Source: Oscillospiraceae bacterium (GTDB taxonomy: Bacteria > Bacillota > Clostridia > Oscillospirales > Oscillospiraceae). From it: a DNA stretch of 64,000 nucleotides. The notes under the pieces were generated by a model that searched no databases, was not told where the DNA came from, and saw only the letters and a program-made list of their open reading frames with translations. This document shows positions 48,634 to 57,207 of this stretch, one piece after another; positions within the stretch are counted from its first letter, which is position 1; each line of letters starts with the position of its first letter. The DNA lies in contig SVKQ01000010.1 of assembly GCA_015068325.1 (NCBI GenBank), positions 1 to 64,000 of the forward strand, written 5' to 3'. The translations under genes and the position numbers were made by a program.

Positions 48634-50244
48634 ATGGGCAAAAATACGGTTGTCATTGATAAAAATGAGTTGGAAGAACTGAAGAAAGTTGCCCATGATC
48701 TGGCTGAAGAAAACGCACAGCTGCGGCAGAAACTGGAACGCATGAATGAACTGCTTTTGAATGCGCAAAGGGCTCGTTTCGGACAATCCAGTGAAAGGAC
48801 CAAGTACGTCATGCAGGGCGGGACTCAGCTGGGGCTGTTCAATGAAGCAGAAGCAGAACAGGATCATAAGGCTGTTGAACCGACAGAGAGCACCATTGTT
48901 ATTCCTGAACACACCCGCAAGGCCAAGCGCACCGTAGATGAACTGACGGCAAGTCTTCCGGTGAAAGAGGTCTTGATCACGCTTTCCGACGATGAACTTA
49001 TCTGCGACAAGTGCGGCGGCAAGTATGAGATGATTGGAAAGAAGCTGGTTTCCCGGCGACTGGAAGTCATCCCCCGTCAATGCTATGTAGTGGAATATTA
49101 CAGCTGTAGCTATGCGTGTAAAAGCTGTGAGACGAAGACTGGCTATGCCAATATCGTTACGACGGTGACGCCCCCCATGCTGATGAAGCACTCTCTGGCA
49201 TCCGCGTCTACAGTGGCAAATGTAATGACGCAAAAGTATGTGGACGGACTGCCTTTGGCCCGGCAAGAATAGATCTGGGAACGGGAGGGGATTTGTCTTT
49301 CCCGGACTACGATGTCCAACTGGGTGATCCAGTGTGCCCAGACCTGGCTAAAACCACTGTACCGGCGTATGAAAAGGACCCTTTTGGAGTGTCCCGTGAT
49401 TCATGCAGATGAGACAGTGGTGCAGGTGCTGAAGGAGGACGGAAAGGCCGCCACGAGTGAGTCTCGTATGTGGGTGTACGCCAACAATGACCGTAGCGGC
49501 AAACCGATTCGATACTTCGAATACCAACCGGACCGCAGCGGCAAGCACGCGGCAGCGTTCCTGAAAGGTTTCTCCGGCCGTCTGGTAACAGACGGCTATG
49601 CCGGGTACAACCAGGTGGACGGCGTGATCCGCTGCGGATGCTGGAGTCATATGCGGCGCTATTGGCGTGAGGCGATGCCAAAGGGGGCAACGAAAGAGCC
49701 TTCCAAGGCGGCTTGGGGCTATGACTATTGCAATAAACTCTTTGCTCTGGAGAAGAAATTTTCCAAAATGAGTGATGTAATACGCAAAACAGCGCGTCAG
49801 GTAGAGGCAGAACCTTTGCTTGAGGCTTATTGGTGGTGGCTTGATACATTGGATCCGGCGCCGGGCAGCAAATTGGCTGATGCCGTGACATATGCTAAGA
49901 ACCAGAAGAAATACCTGAATGCATTTTTGGAACATGGCGAGGTAGATATCTCAAATAACTTGGCTGAAAACGCAATCCGCCCATTTGTTCAGGGCCGTAA
50001 AGCATGGCTGTTCTGCGATACACCCAAGGGCGCAGATTCCAGCGCGATTGTGTACTCCATTGTTGAGACAGCCAAAGCAAACGGCCTGGACCCATACACA
50101 TACCTGAAACTCCTGTTGACCGAGCTGCCTTATCTGGGCAAAAATCCGGCTTCCGACAAGTTGGATCTGTTCATGCCGTGGACTGCTGCGATCCGAAAGA
50201 ACTGTATTCTTCCTACAAAAAAGATTTCACCCGAGGACCTCTGA
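48634..50244 (+). pseudogene. tnpC: IS66 transposase (TnpC) interrupted by a single in-frame TAG
   Basis: The frame runs from the ATG at 48634 (AGGTGAG upstream) to 50244, broken only by TAG at 49270-49272 in RQE-stop-IWEREG; relatives usually have a lysine (AAG) at this place, so one base change explains it. Before the stop: leucine-zipper-like LAEENAQLRQKLER and a zinc finger CDKCG ... CKSCE. After it: catalytic DDE segments HADETVVQVL, TDGYAGYN and LAENAIRPF. The track splits it into 48625-49272 and 49312-50244. Amber read-through is conceivable but unsupported. Confidence 0.92.
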
Positions 50245-50259
50245 CGCGAGGCCCTCGGG
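50230..50259 (+). terminator. Terminator of the IS66 transposase gene
   Basis: 12-bp stem CCCGAGGACCTC / GAGGCCCTCGGG (one mismatch) followed by CGTCTTCTTTTT; the stop codon lies in the loop. Confidence 0.85.
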
Positions 50260-50273
50260 CGTCTTCTTTTTAC

Positions 50274-50295
50274 CGGGTGATTATTGAGCACTTAC
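50274..50295 (-). repeat. IS66 right terminal inverted repeat
   Basis: Reverse complement begins GTAAGTGCTCAATAATCACC. Confidence 0.9.
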
Positions 50296-50336
50296 CTGAG
50301 AAATCTGAGTTTTCCAATTTTTTATACTAATAATAT

Positions 50337-50609
50337 ATGGCAGGTGCTGCGAAAAATGCAGCACCTGCGATAACTATCGGCATAGAGATGGACTCCGAAC
50401 TGCTGGAGCAACTCATGGAAATCATCGAGCCCATGAGGTTGACTCCTGAAATACTAATTCGCAGATTCTTGGAATGGTGTGTATCCCCCACAATAAAAGA
50501 TGAATCCAATGGGTACGAATCTTGGTCTGTGCTTTTACATATGATCTCTCAATTATCTCACTTCCCTCTCGCTCTTGGTAGACGGTGGATGATTCAGCGG
50601 TTACGGTAA
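50337..50609 (+). CDS. Small RHH antitoxin-like protein, possibly truncated
   Basis: 90 aa. The middle part, ITIGIEMDSELLEQLMEII and PMRLTPEILIRRFLEWCV, resembles the strand-helix-helix of RelB/DinJ-type antitoxins from Clostridia mobile elements. The tail after SPTIKDES loses similarity and may be frameshifted. No toxin gene follows. The start codon is uncertain and no clear ribosome site is seen. Confidence 0.45.
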   Translation: MAGAAKNAAPAITIGIEMDSELLEQLMEIIEPMRLTPEILIRRFLEWCVSPTIKDESNGYESWSVLLHMISQLSHFPLALGRRWMIQRLR

Positions 50610-50616
50610 ATCCACG

Positions 50617-51102
50617 ATGCTACAAATCGGAGGTCATTACATATTGTCTACTGTGACGCAGCTGCGGCGTTTCGCGGCGTCATTTCTGCTAATGCAGAAC
50701 AGAGAATCAACGCCGGGAACTAATACCACGACCATTGCATCGGTGGAAAACACGGAGGAAGGCTGGCTGTTGATTTCCCTGCCGGTGATGCTGCCACGCC
50801 GGGGCGAAAAGGATAGAGCGAGGTTTCTGGACGAGCCTCTGCGGACGGCCATCCGCCGTTATTGTCAGGACAGGCCTTTGCCGAAATTCCAAACTTGTGT
50901 GTTGATCTACGCGCATATTTACGATGCTGCCTATCCGCGCAGACGCGTGACAGACCACGACAATCTGGAATTGAAGCATTGCCAGGATGTGCTGGAAGCG
51001 GCCTTTCTGACCAATGATATCCCTATCCCGCCGCCCCTTTTTGATAAGCTGGAACAGGAGCGGGCGAAAGTCCAAAAGCCTGCACGTTGTTCCCGGAACT
51101 GA
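50617..51102 (+). CDS. Mobile-element protein of unknown function, 3' end disrupted
   Basis: 161 aa, not recognised with certainty. Its style (MLQIGGHYILSTVTQLRRF, then LPVMLPRRGEKDRARFLDEPL) is that of conserved ICE-borne proteins in gut Clostridia; RVTDHDNLELKHCQDVLEAAF faintly resembles the D-DN-L core of RusA-type resolvases, a weak hint only. It overlaps the start of the integrase fragment in another frame, and its last about 12 residues look like read-through into that fragment, indicating a deletion junction near 51067. Confidence 0.5.
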   Translation: MLQIGGHYILSTVTQLRRFAASFLLMQNRESTPGTNTTTIASVENTEEGWLLISLPVMLPRRGEKDRARFLDEPLRTAIRRYCQDRPLPKFQTCVLIYAHIYDAAYPRRRVTDHDNLELKHCQDVLEAAFLTNDIPIPPPLFDKLEQERAKVQKPARCSRN

Positions 51103-51418
51103 CGGGTCTCCGATGACAAAAAGCAGCTTTTCCCGGATGATGGGCATCATTGCATCCAGAACAGCTATTACTCCCGGAGAACTGGGTACATCGAAACCGC
51201 ATACTAACGTTGTCAGGACTTTGGACTTCAGTGTTACCACACATCAGTTGCGCCACACCTGCATCACACGGCTGTTTGAGAGCGGGCTGGACATCAAGGA
51301 AATCCAGTACCTCGCAGGGCATACCACCGTGGAAATGACACTCCGGGTATATACCCATTACCAGAAAGAGAGCAGGCAAGCAGAAACAGCAAAGCGGGTC
51401 ACAGAGGCCCTGGGATAA
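51073..51418 (+). pseudogene. C-terminal remnant of a tyrosine recombinase (phage-type integrase)
   Basis: About 115 residues of the catalytic domain: VPGTDGSPMTKSSFSRM, then THQLRHTCITRLFESG (catalytic H-x-x-R), LAGHTTVEMTLRVYTHYQKE (catalytic His and nucleophile Tyr), and QAETAKRV. The N-terminal DNA-binding domains and the first catalytic Arg and Lys are missing; upstream sequence belongs to another gene. It is presumably the relic of the element that used the tRNA-Val site. Confidence 0.85.
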
Positions 51419-51567
51419 GGTGTCCCAGAGGAGCAACAACGGCAGATGCGGCGGTGCCGTCAAGATTTGGACCTGTTGACAAAGTGGCGTATAAATCCTT
51501 CTGTACGACTTTCGCGAGCAAATCCGGACTGATGCTGCAGGATGCAAAGATACGCCATGCTGGTCCA

Positions 51568-51587
51568 CAAAAAAGCGGCGCTTTTTC
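51568..51587. terminator. Small terminator near the ferritin 3' end
   Basis: AAAAAGC-GGC-GCTTTTT hairpin with flanking A and T/C runs, 13 bp after the ferritin stop (minus strand). The 51419-51567 stretch holds no recognisable gene. Confidence 0.5.
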
Positions 51588-51599
51588 TTCTTCAGAATA

Positions 51600-52112
51600 T
51601 TATAGCACCAGAGAAGGGGCGCTGTACACCCGGCCAGCCAGCTCGCTGTTAAGCATATACAGGCTCTTGGGATCGGAGCCGAACAGCTCCATCTTGGAGA
51701 TCAAGTCGTTGGCGTTAGTCTCCTCCTCACCCTGCTCCTTGACGAACCAGTCCAAGAACTGCATAGTACGGAAGTCCTTTACCTCATAAGCCGCTGCATA
51801 GATATCGTTGATCAGAGAGGTCACATACTCCTCATGCTCAAGCCCAGCCTTCAGGACTGTCATATCACTGTCCAGCACCTTGTCCGGCTTGGCAATGGCC
51901 TCCAGAATCACGATCTCGCTGTTGTTATGCAGATACTGATAGAACAGCAGGGCGTGATCCCTCTCCTCCTGGGCCTGGATCTTATACCAGTTTGCAAAGC
52001 CATCTAAGCCGCGGGCCTCAAAATAGTTGGAGAAGTCCAGATACAGGTAAGCAGAGTAAAGCTCCTTATTCACCTGCTGATTCAGTAGCTCTTTCACCTT
52101 TGCGTTCAACAT
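51600..52112 (-). CDS. Ferritin
   Basis: Cytoplasmic 24-mer iron storage protein, 170 aa. Ferroxidase-type ligands: Glu17 in NKELYSAYLY, Glu in QAQEERDHALLFY (about residue 49-53), and acidic/Gln residues in the later helices (LEHEEYVTSL, EQGEEETNAND). No heme methionine of bacterioferritin is evident. GGAGG lies 8 nt upstream of the start. It is the first gene right of the mobile island and has its own promoter. Confidence 0.95.
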   Translation of the reverse strand: MLNAKVKELLNQQVNKELYSAYLYLDFSNYFEARGLDGFANWYKIQAQEERDHALLFYQYLHNNSEIVILEAIAKPDKVLDSDMTVLKAGLEHEEYVTSLINDIYAAAYEVKDFRTMQFLDWFVKEQGEEETNANDLISKMELFGSDPKSLYMLNSELAGRVYSAPSLVL

Positions 52113-52158
52113 ACATCATTCCTCCATTTCAGAATTTTCAGTCATCAGCTGTGCTGTA

Positions 52159-52187
52159 ATTACCAATGAAAGACGTGCCTCCGTCAA
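52159..52187 (-). promoter_or_regulatory. Possible ferritin promoter
   Basis: Minus strand: TTGACG (52182-52187), 17-nt spacer, GGTAAT (52159-52164); the -10 is weak. Confidence 0.4.
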
Positions 52188-52217
52188 AAGGCAGCGTGTT
52201 TTAAGTGGAACACAGCA

Positions 52218-52604
52218 TCAATCCTTCACTCCTGCAATTGCCTGGATCTCAAACAGGAACTTGGGAGAGGTAAACGTCACCTCCGTGACACTGCGCGTAG
52301 TCGGTACACCCTGGCCCAGGAAATACTCATCAAAAATCTCATTCATCAGTGCGAAATCCTCACGGTGGGCTAGGAAGCAGTCGCAGTGAAGTACCATGTC
52401 CATGCCAGATCCACCGGCTTCCAGCGTGTTTTTCAGGCTCTCAAAGCAGCCACGGATCTGCTCTTCGGGGGTGGTGGGCATGGTGCCGTCCGGACGGCTG
52501 GCAGAATGAGCAGTGGTGAAAATGAGATCGCCGTAGCGAATTGCGCGGGACCACTTGGTCTTTAAACCATTTGGGGGGACGATTTGAATTTTTTCGTGCT
52601 TCAT
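52218..52604 (-). CDS. RidA/YjgF family protein
   Basis: 128 aa. The family hydrolyses reactive enamine/imine intermediates, protecting PLP enzymes, though many paralogues act otherwise. TTAHSASRPDGTMP and the C-terminal VPTTRSVTEVTF, with an Arg at the usual carboxylate-binding position, support membership. AAGGAGG precedes the start. It lies 32 bp after the MATE gene, so it is probably the last gene of that transcript. Confidence 0.85.
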   Translation of the reverse strand: MKHEKIQIVPPNGLKTKWSRAIRYGDLIFTTAHSASRPDGTMPTTPEEQIRGCFESLKNTLEAGGSGMDMVLHCDCFLAHREDFALMNEIFDEYFLGQGVPTTRSVTEVTFTSPKFLFEIQAIAGVKD

Positions 52605-52636
52605 TTGAAATTTCCTCCTTCAAAAAAATTGAATTT

Positions 52637-54004
52637 TTACAGTTTGATTTGTTTCCAGGAACCTTTTCGCCAGTGCAGATACAAGAAGATCCAACGCAGA
52701 AAATGCGCCAGAGCAAAGGCGGTCCAAATGCCAAATTGGTAAAGTCCCAGGGGATAGCACAGCAGCCAGGCCGCAAAGGGCCGCAGAATCGCCACAATCC
52801 AAAGTGTGGTGCGGGCTACAGCCTTTGTGTCTCCGGCGCCCCGGAGAATACCGGCGTAAACCGTGCTGCCGGCGCAAGGGATACAGCTTACTGCCACAAA
52901 CAGCAGAAGCTCTCCGCCTCGGGATATGACGTACTCTTCAGTGGTGAAAAAGCCCAGGATGGGGCAGCGGAACAGGGCAAACACCACAGCAATGGCAAAG
53001 GCGGTGGTATAGCCCATCCATACGGCGTATTTCCCGGCCATCTGAGCCCGATCCGGCTTCCCCATTCCAAGGCTCTGTCCGGTCATAGCGGTGGCAGCGG
53101 AGGCAAAGCCGTCATACGTATACCCCTGAAGGTTGGCCAGATTCATGATGAACTGGTACATGGCAAATTCCACCGTCCCCAGGGATGCGGCAACCCGGGT
53201 GAAGATGAAAAGGCCAAGCCGCTGGAAAAGCTGCTCGTGGAAAGCACTGAAGGTAACGCTCCAGGCCCCCTTCAGCATCGGCAGATCCAGCCCGGGTTTT
53301 TCCGTCTTCAAGTCCAGATGTAGGATTCCGCCGTTTCCGGGGCGGATGGACCACAGGGAAATCAGGAAGGCAGCGACGCTACCCAAAGAGGTGGCAAGGG
53401 CCGCTCCGGCCACCCCCAGGTGGGGGAAGCCGCAGTTTCCCTGGATCAGGAAATAGTTGAAAATCAGGTTCACCACATTGGCAGTGGTATTAGTTAGCAG
53501 GGTGACCCGGGTTTTTCCCTCCGCCCGCAGACAAGCGTTGATGGTCAGGCTGATGGCCTGGGGAATCTGCCCAAGAACCAGGATCTGGAAATAGGTCACA
53601 GCGCCGCTGACAGTTTCCTCATTAGCCCCGGCCAGCATCATAATTGGCCTGGCAAACAGGAAACCCAATGCATAGAGCCCCAGGGCCATCAGAATGCTGA
53701 CCCAGAGAAATTGGTGCATGCAGTGCTTTGCGGCCTTCCGGTCTCCCTGGCCGATACGGCGGCTGACGAAGGCCGTGGCTCCCACATTTAGCGCCAGGGT
53801 AAACATCAGCAGAATGCGCTTGGGCTGACTGGTGACGCCTACCGCGGAAACGGCAGTGAGCCCCAGAGTGGAGACCATGCCCATATCCACCAGGTCCACC
53901 ACGCCTACCAGTAGCGCTTCAAGCGCTGCCGGCCAAGCAATGTGAAATGCCTGAACGCTCAAGTTTTTTCCCTGCAAAGGAGATTCAGCGTTATTTTTCT
54001 TCAT
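52637..54004 (-). CDS. MATE-family efflux transporter
   Basis: Na+ or H+ driven multidrug/metabolite exporter of the MATE type, 455 aa from the ATG at 54004 with 12 hydrophobic segments in two pseudo-repeats. NLSVQAFHIAWPAALEALL at the start and GAGDTKAVARTT in the second half are family-typical. The start overlaps the EamA gene by 14 bp and has no strong ribosome site, so it is likely translated by coupling; the track's GTG at 54037 is an alternative. Substrate unknown. Confidence 0.9.
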   Translation of the reverse strand: MKKNNAESPLQGKNLSVQAFHIAWPAALEALLVGVVDLVDMGMVSTLGLTAVSAVGVTSQPKRILLMFTLALNVGATAFVSRRIGQGDRKAAKHCMHQFLWVSILMALGLYALGFLFARPIMMLAGANEETVSGAVTYFQILVLGQIPQAISLTINACLRAEGKTRVTLLTNTTANVVNLIFNYFLIQGNCGFPHLGVAGAALATSLGSVAAFLISLWSIRPGNGGILHLDLKTEKPGLDLPMLKGAWSVTFSAFHEQLFQRLGLFIFTRVAASLGTVEFAMYQFIMNLANLQGYTYDGFASAATAMTGQSLGMGKPDRAQMAGKYAVWMGYTTAFAIAVVFALFRCPILGFFTTEEYVISRGGELLLFVAVSCIPCAGSTVYAGILRGAGDTKAVARTTLWIVAILRPFAAWLLCYPLGLYQFGIWTAFALAHFLRWIFLYLHWRKGSWKQIKL

Positions 54005-54851
54005 GTCGGCGGTTATAAAGATAGGACCAGAGGGCACTACAGGTGATGAGAATGCCGCCCAAAGTGCTGGCCAGGGTCAGAGGCTCACCCAGAACGAAAT
54101 AGCCCAGCAGCATGGAAATCACAATGCCCACATAGTCATAAATACTTACTTCGGAGGCTGGTGCTTTCTGATACGCATAAGTCAGGCCAATTTGCCCGCC
54201 AGCAGCGAAGATTCCAATGAGGATCAGCATTCCCAGGTCCCGGATGGTAGGCACAGTGAAGGACGGGAGCACCAGGAAAAAGGCCGCCACTGTACTGAAC
54301 AGCGAGAAATGGAAGATCACCGTCAATGGAGAAACCTTCCCGCGGCAGAAAGCGATCATGGTATAAGCTATAGCACTGGCCACCGAGGTGGCTGCCGCCA
54401 TCAAAAGAGGAAAGAGCCCTGAATCAAAAGCGGGGCGCATGGCTACGAAGCTGCCTGCAAGGCACAGTGCGATCACGGGGAGCTGCACTCTGGAAATCTT
54501 TTCTTTCAGAATGAGGGCAGCGAACACGGTGGTCCACACCGGTGTGGTCCGGCTGATGATGGCGACATCTGCCTGCCGGGCGTTGGCGGTTGCATAAAAC
54601 AGCATTACCACGCCCAAAAATCCGAAAAAAGAGCGTGCGAACAGTGCGGGTTGATAACGCCTTTCACCCCAAAAAGGCAGGCCCTTCTTACGGATCAGCA
54701 CACCGACAATTGCCAGGCTGACCAGATTGCGAAAGAACACCTGCTGAAGTGTCCCAACACTGCTGGCGGATAGTTTTACCACCAGTGACATCATGGAGAA
54801 GGACAATGAGGAGAGGGTCATCAACAGGATCGCTTGCTTACGATTTTGCAT
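53991..54851 (-). CDS. EamA/DMT-family transporter
   Basis: Drug/metabolite-type permease with 10 hydrophobic helices in two EamA repeats, 286 aa from the ATG at 54851. The alternative is the TTG at 54863, which overlaps the nitroreductase stop (TTGA) and gives 290 aa; neither has a convincing ribosome site, so coupling with the upstream gene is likely. SLSFSMMSLVVKLSASSVG and ISMLLGYFVLGEPLT are typical repeat segments. It probably exports or imports small metabolites; substrate not predictable. Confidence 0.88.
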   Translation of the reverse strand: MQNRKQAILLMTLSSLSFSMMSLVVKLSASSVGTLQQVFFRNLVSLAIVGVLIRKKGLPFWGERRYQPALFARSFFGFLGVVMLFYATANARQADVAIISRTTPVWTTVFAALILKEKISRVQLPVIALCLAGSFVAMRPAFDSGLFPLLMAAATSVASAIAYTMIAFCRGKVSPLTVIFHFSLFSTVAAFFLVLPSFTVPTIRDLGMLILIGIFAAGGQIGLTYAYQKAPASEVSIYDYVGIVISMLLGYFVLGEPLTLASTLGGILITCSALWSYLYNRRHEEK

Positions 54852-54859
54852 CTCCAGGA

Positions 54860-55378
54860 TCAATAAGCGTTATAACTCACAATCTCTTCCAGGGGTTTCC
54901 GGTCCCGGCGGGGCTGCGTGCCGTCATGATAACCCAGAGGGATCATGGTGACCACCTTCACCTCCGCAGGAATGCCCAGGACTTCCTTAACAGCATCGGC
55001 GTTGAATGCGCCAAGCCAGCAGGTGCCAAGACCCTGGTCGTATGCCTCCAGCATCATGTAGGCGCCGCACAGAGCCATGTCAATGGGATGCTTGACCTCA
55101 CCGCAGGGCATAGCGTCATCGTGCTCCGGATCGGGCGTAGCACACACCACGATCACTACCGGCGCCTGCTCAATCATGGGCTGAGTGCCAGCCTTGTCGT
55201 GAATGGCCTTTTTGACAGCCGGATCGGTCAGAACGATGAACTTTCGGCACTGGCTGTTGTAAGAGGAGGGAGCGAGACGGCCGGCCTCCAGCACCTTGTA
55301 AAGCTTCTCCTCTTCCACAGGAGTGGGGAGATAGGACTTCACACTCTGCCGGCCCTTCAAGGCTTCCATAACTTCCAT
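54860..55378 (-). CDS. Nitroreductase-family flavoprotein
   Basis: FMN-dependent reductase, 172 aa from the ATG at 55378 (AAGGAG 8 nt upstream); the track start at 55483 is too long. EALKGRQSVKSYLPTPV and the LAPSSYNSQCRKFIV flavin-binding segment match the compact nitroreductase fold. IPAEVKVVTMIPLGYHDGT near the end is also typical. The physiological substrate is unknown. It links the dehydratase genes upstream to the two transporter genes downstream. Confidence 0.9.
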   Translation of the reverse strand: MEVMEALKGRQSVKSYLPTPVEEEKLYKVLEAGRLAPSSYNSQCRKFIVLTDPAVKKAIHDKAGTQPMIEQAPVVIVVCATPDPEHDDAMPCGEVKHPIDMALCGAYMMLEAYDQGLGTCWLGAFNADAVKEVLGIPAEVKVVTMIPLGYHDGTQPRRDRKPLEEIVSYNAY

Positions 55379-55451
55379 AGTAAAAACTCCTTTCACGGGA
55401 ATAAGGGTCCTGCTAGAAGCGACAGAACCCGATTCCCTTTCGATTACAGAA

Positions 55452-57125
55452 TTAAGCGCGGTTATCCTCAATGAGGGTGGCACCCTTGAGGATGGAACCT
55501 ACGCAACGCTGATAGATGGAGAGCCAGCCGGTCTTAGGCTGGAGCTTCAGTTCCGCTTCGGCCATCCGCTTCTGGAGCTCCTCATCAGAAAGTTCGATGT
55601 TCAGCTCGCGCTTTTCAATGTCGTAGTTGATCCAGTCGCCGTCCCGCACCGCACACAGGGGACCACGAAGAGCGGCTTCCGGAGAGGCATAGCCAAAGCA
55701 GGCGCCGGAGGCGGCACCGGACAGACGGCCGTCGGTAACAGTCGCCACATCATCCTTCAAACGGCTGCCCTTCAGAGCTGTGGTGAAACCATAGGAGGTA
55801 TGGGGACCGGCCTTGACGCCCTGATAGATGATGAATACCACATTGCCGGCCTGGATACGACCATCTTCTAAAGCGGCAATTGCGTCGTCAGGATCAGTGA
55901 AGACTTTGGCGGTACCACGGAACTTGTGCAGTTTGGCAGGCACGGCAGACTGCTTGATGAAAGCGCCCTGGGGAACCAGGTTGCCCTTACAGAGGATCAG
56001 GCCGCCGTCGCTGTCCAGCGGCTCGGCCATGGTATGGATCACGTTGAGATTGCGGTTAACAGCACCCTCAATGTTCTCGCCCATGGTCTTGCCGGTAACG
56101 GTTATGCCGGAGAGATCCAGTTTGTCCTTCATCTCGTTGAGCAGAGCACCCATGCCGCCGGCCAGCTCGAAGTCGGCCAGACAGTAGGGGCCGTTGGGAC
56201 GGATGCCGATCAGCAGGGGCACCTCGCAGCTGGCATCGGAATAAACGGAACTGCAGTCCATATCCAGGCAGGCCTCGGTGGCCACGGCGGGAATGTGGAT
56301 GATGGTGTTGGAGGAGCCGCCGATAGCCATGCAGACCCGGATGGCGTTGGTGATAGCGCTCTCAGTAATGATGTCCCTGGGGCGGATGTTCTTCTCCCAC
56401 AGATCCATTACATGGCGGCCGGCCTCGCGACTGAGATTGATGAGCTTACCGGAAACGGCAGCGGTAGTGGAGTTGCCAGGCAGGGACATGCCCATGGTCT
56501 CCGTCAGCATGCTCATGGTGTTGGCGGTGCCCATCATACCGCAGGCACCCTTGCAGGGACCACAGACATGGATCAGTTCATTGAACTTCTCCATGGACAT
56601 CTTGCCTTCCTTGACCTTGGAGATGCTGGCACCAATGTCAATAAAGTCCACATGCTCGCCGTCCAGATAAGGAGTCTCCATGTAGCCGCCGGTGACGATG
56701 ACCGTGGGAATATTCACGCGGGCGGCAGCCATCAGCATGGCGGGCACCACTTTGTCACAGGTGCCGATCAGCACCATGGCGTCCAGGTTGTGGGCCTTGG
56801 CGTTCAGTTCAATCTCATTGACCAGCAGATCACGGCTGGGCAGCACGAAGTCGCCGCCGCCTACGCAGTCGCAGAGATTCACGCCGTAGAACAGGAAGGG
56901 CAGTCCTCCCTTTTCGATGATGCCCTCCCGGACTGCCTGTGCCAGGGGCTGCTGGTGAATGTGACCGGGGTTGATCTCGTTCCAGGTGTTCATAATGCCG
57001 ACACGGGGCTTTTCAATATCGGCATCGTTGTAACCCATTCCGTAGAAAAACGCACGGGTACCCTGCCAGTCCAGTGTCATGCGGTCCTCCAGATCGCTGT
57101 TGATCATTCTCTTCTGTTCGCTCAT
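55452..57125 (-). CDS. IlvD/Edd-family dehydratase (copy 1)
   Basis: Fe-S dependent dehydratase, 557 aa, related to dihydroxyacid dehydratase and sugar-acid dehydratases. Cluster/active-site motifs LCDCVGGGDF, IGTCDKVVPA and GACGMMGTANTMSM correspond to the three Fe-S cysteines; TDGRLSGAASGAC carries the catalytic serine. No other ilv genes are nearby, and the partner downstream of Opp genes is a similar but distinct copy, so a sugar- or hydroxyacid substrate is as likely as the branched-chain pathway. Read from the promoter at 57154-57182. Confidence 0.9.
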   Translation of the reverse strand: MSEQKRMINSDLEDRMTLDWQGTRAFFYGMGYNDADIEKPRVGIMNTWNEINPGHIHQQPLAQAVREGIIEKGGLPFLFYGVNLCDCVGGGDFVLPSRDLLVNEIELNAKAHNLDAMVLIGTCDKVVPAMLMAAARVNIPTVIVTGGYMETPYLDGEHVDFIDIGASISKVKEGKMSMEKFNELIHVCGPCKGACGMMGTANTMSMLTETMGMSLPGNSTTAAVSGKLINLSREAGRHVMDLWEKNIRPRDIITESAITNAIRVCMAIGGSSNTIIHIPAVATEACLDMDCSSVYSDASCEVPLLIGIRPNGPYCLADFELAGGMGALLNEMKDKLDLSGITVTGKTMGENIEGAVNRNLNVIHTMAEPLDSDGGLILCKGNLVPQGAFIKQSAVPAKLHKFRGTAKVFTDPDDAIAALEDGRIQAGNVVFIIYQGVKAGPHTSYGFTTALKGSRLKDDVATVTDGRLSGAASGACFGYASPEAALRGPLCAVRDGDWINYDIEKRELNIELSDEELQKRMAEAELKLQPKTGWLSIYQRCVGSILKGATLIEDNRA

Positions 57126-57153
57126 TTCCGTCTCCTCTTTTCAAAAATTGTTA

Positions 57154-57182
57154 GTTATATCCTGCAGATTTATATATGTCAG
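57154..57182 (-). promoter_or_regulatory. Promoter before dehydratase copy 1
   Basis: Minus strand: CTGACA (57177-57182), 17-nt spacer, TATAAC (57154-57159), followed by a GAGGAG ribosome site 6 nt before the start. Confidence 0.6.
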
Positions 57183-57207
57183 CCCCAGACCACCGTGCTT
57201 TGACCGT

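Larger units (their letters stand above)
47770..50295 (+). mobile_element. IS66-family insertion sequence
   Basis: 2526-bp element bounded by inverted ends beginning GTAAGTGCTCAATAAT (47770-47791 and reverse complement 50274-50295, 21 of 22 bases identical), the GTAA ends typical of IS66. It carries tnpA, tnpB and the large transposase gene in that order. The flanking 8-mers (GGTAAATC and CTGAGAAA) do not match, so no target duplication remains. The transposase has one in-frame stop, so the copy is probably inactive by itself. Confidence 0.92.

Noticed and set aside
49307-49935. Minus-strand ORFs across the IS66 transposase
   Set aside because: Shadows of the transposase frame, no family similarity.
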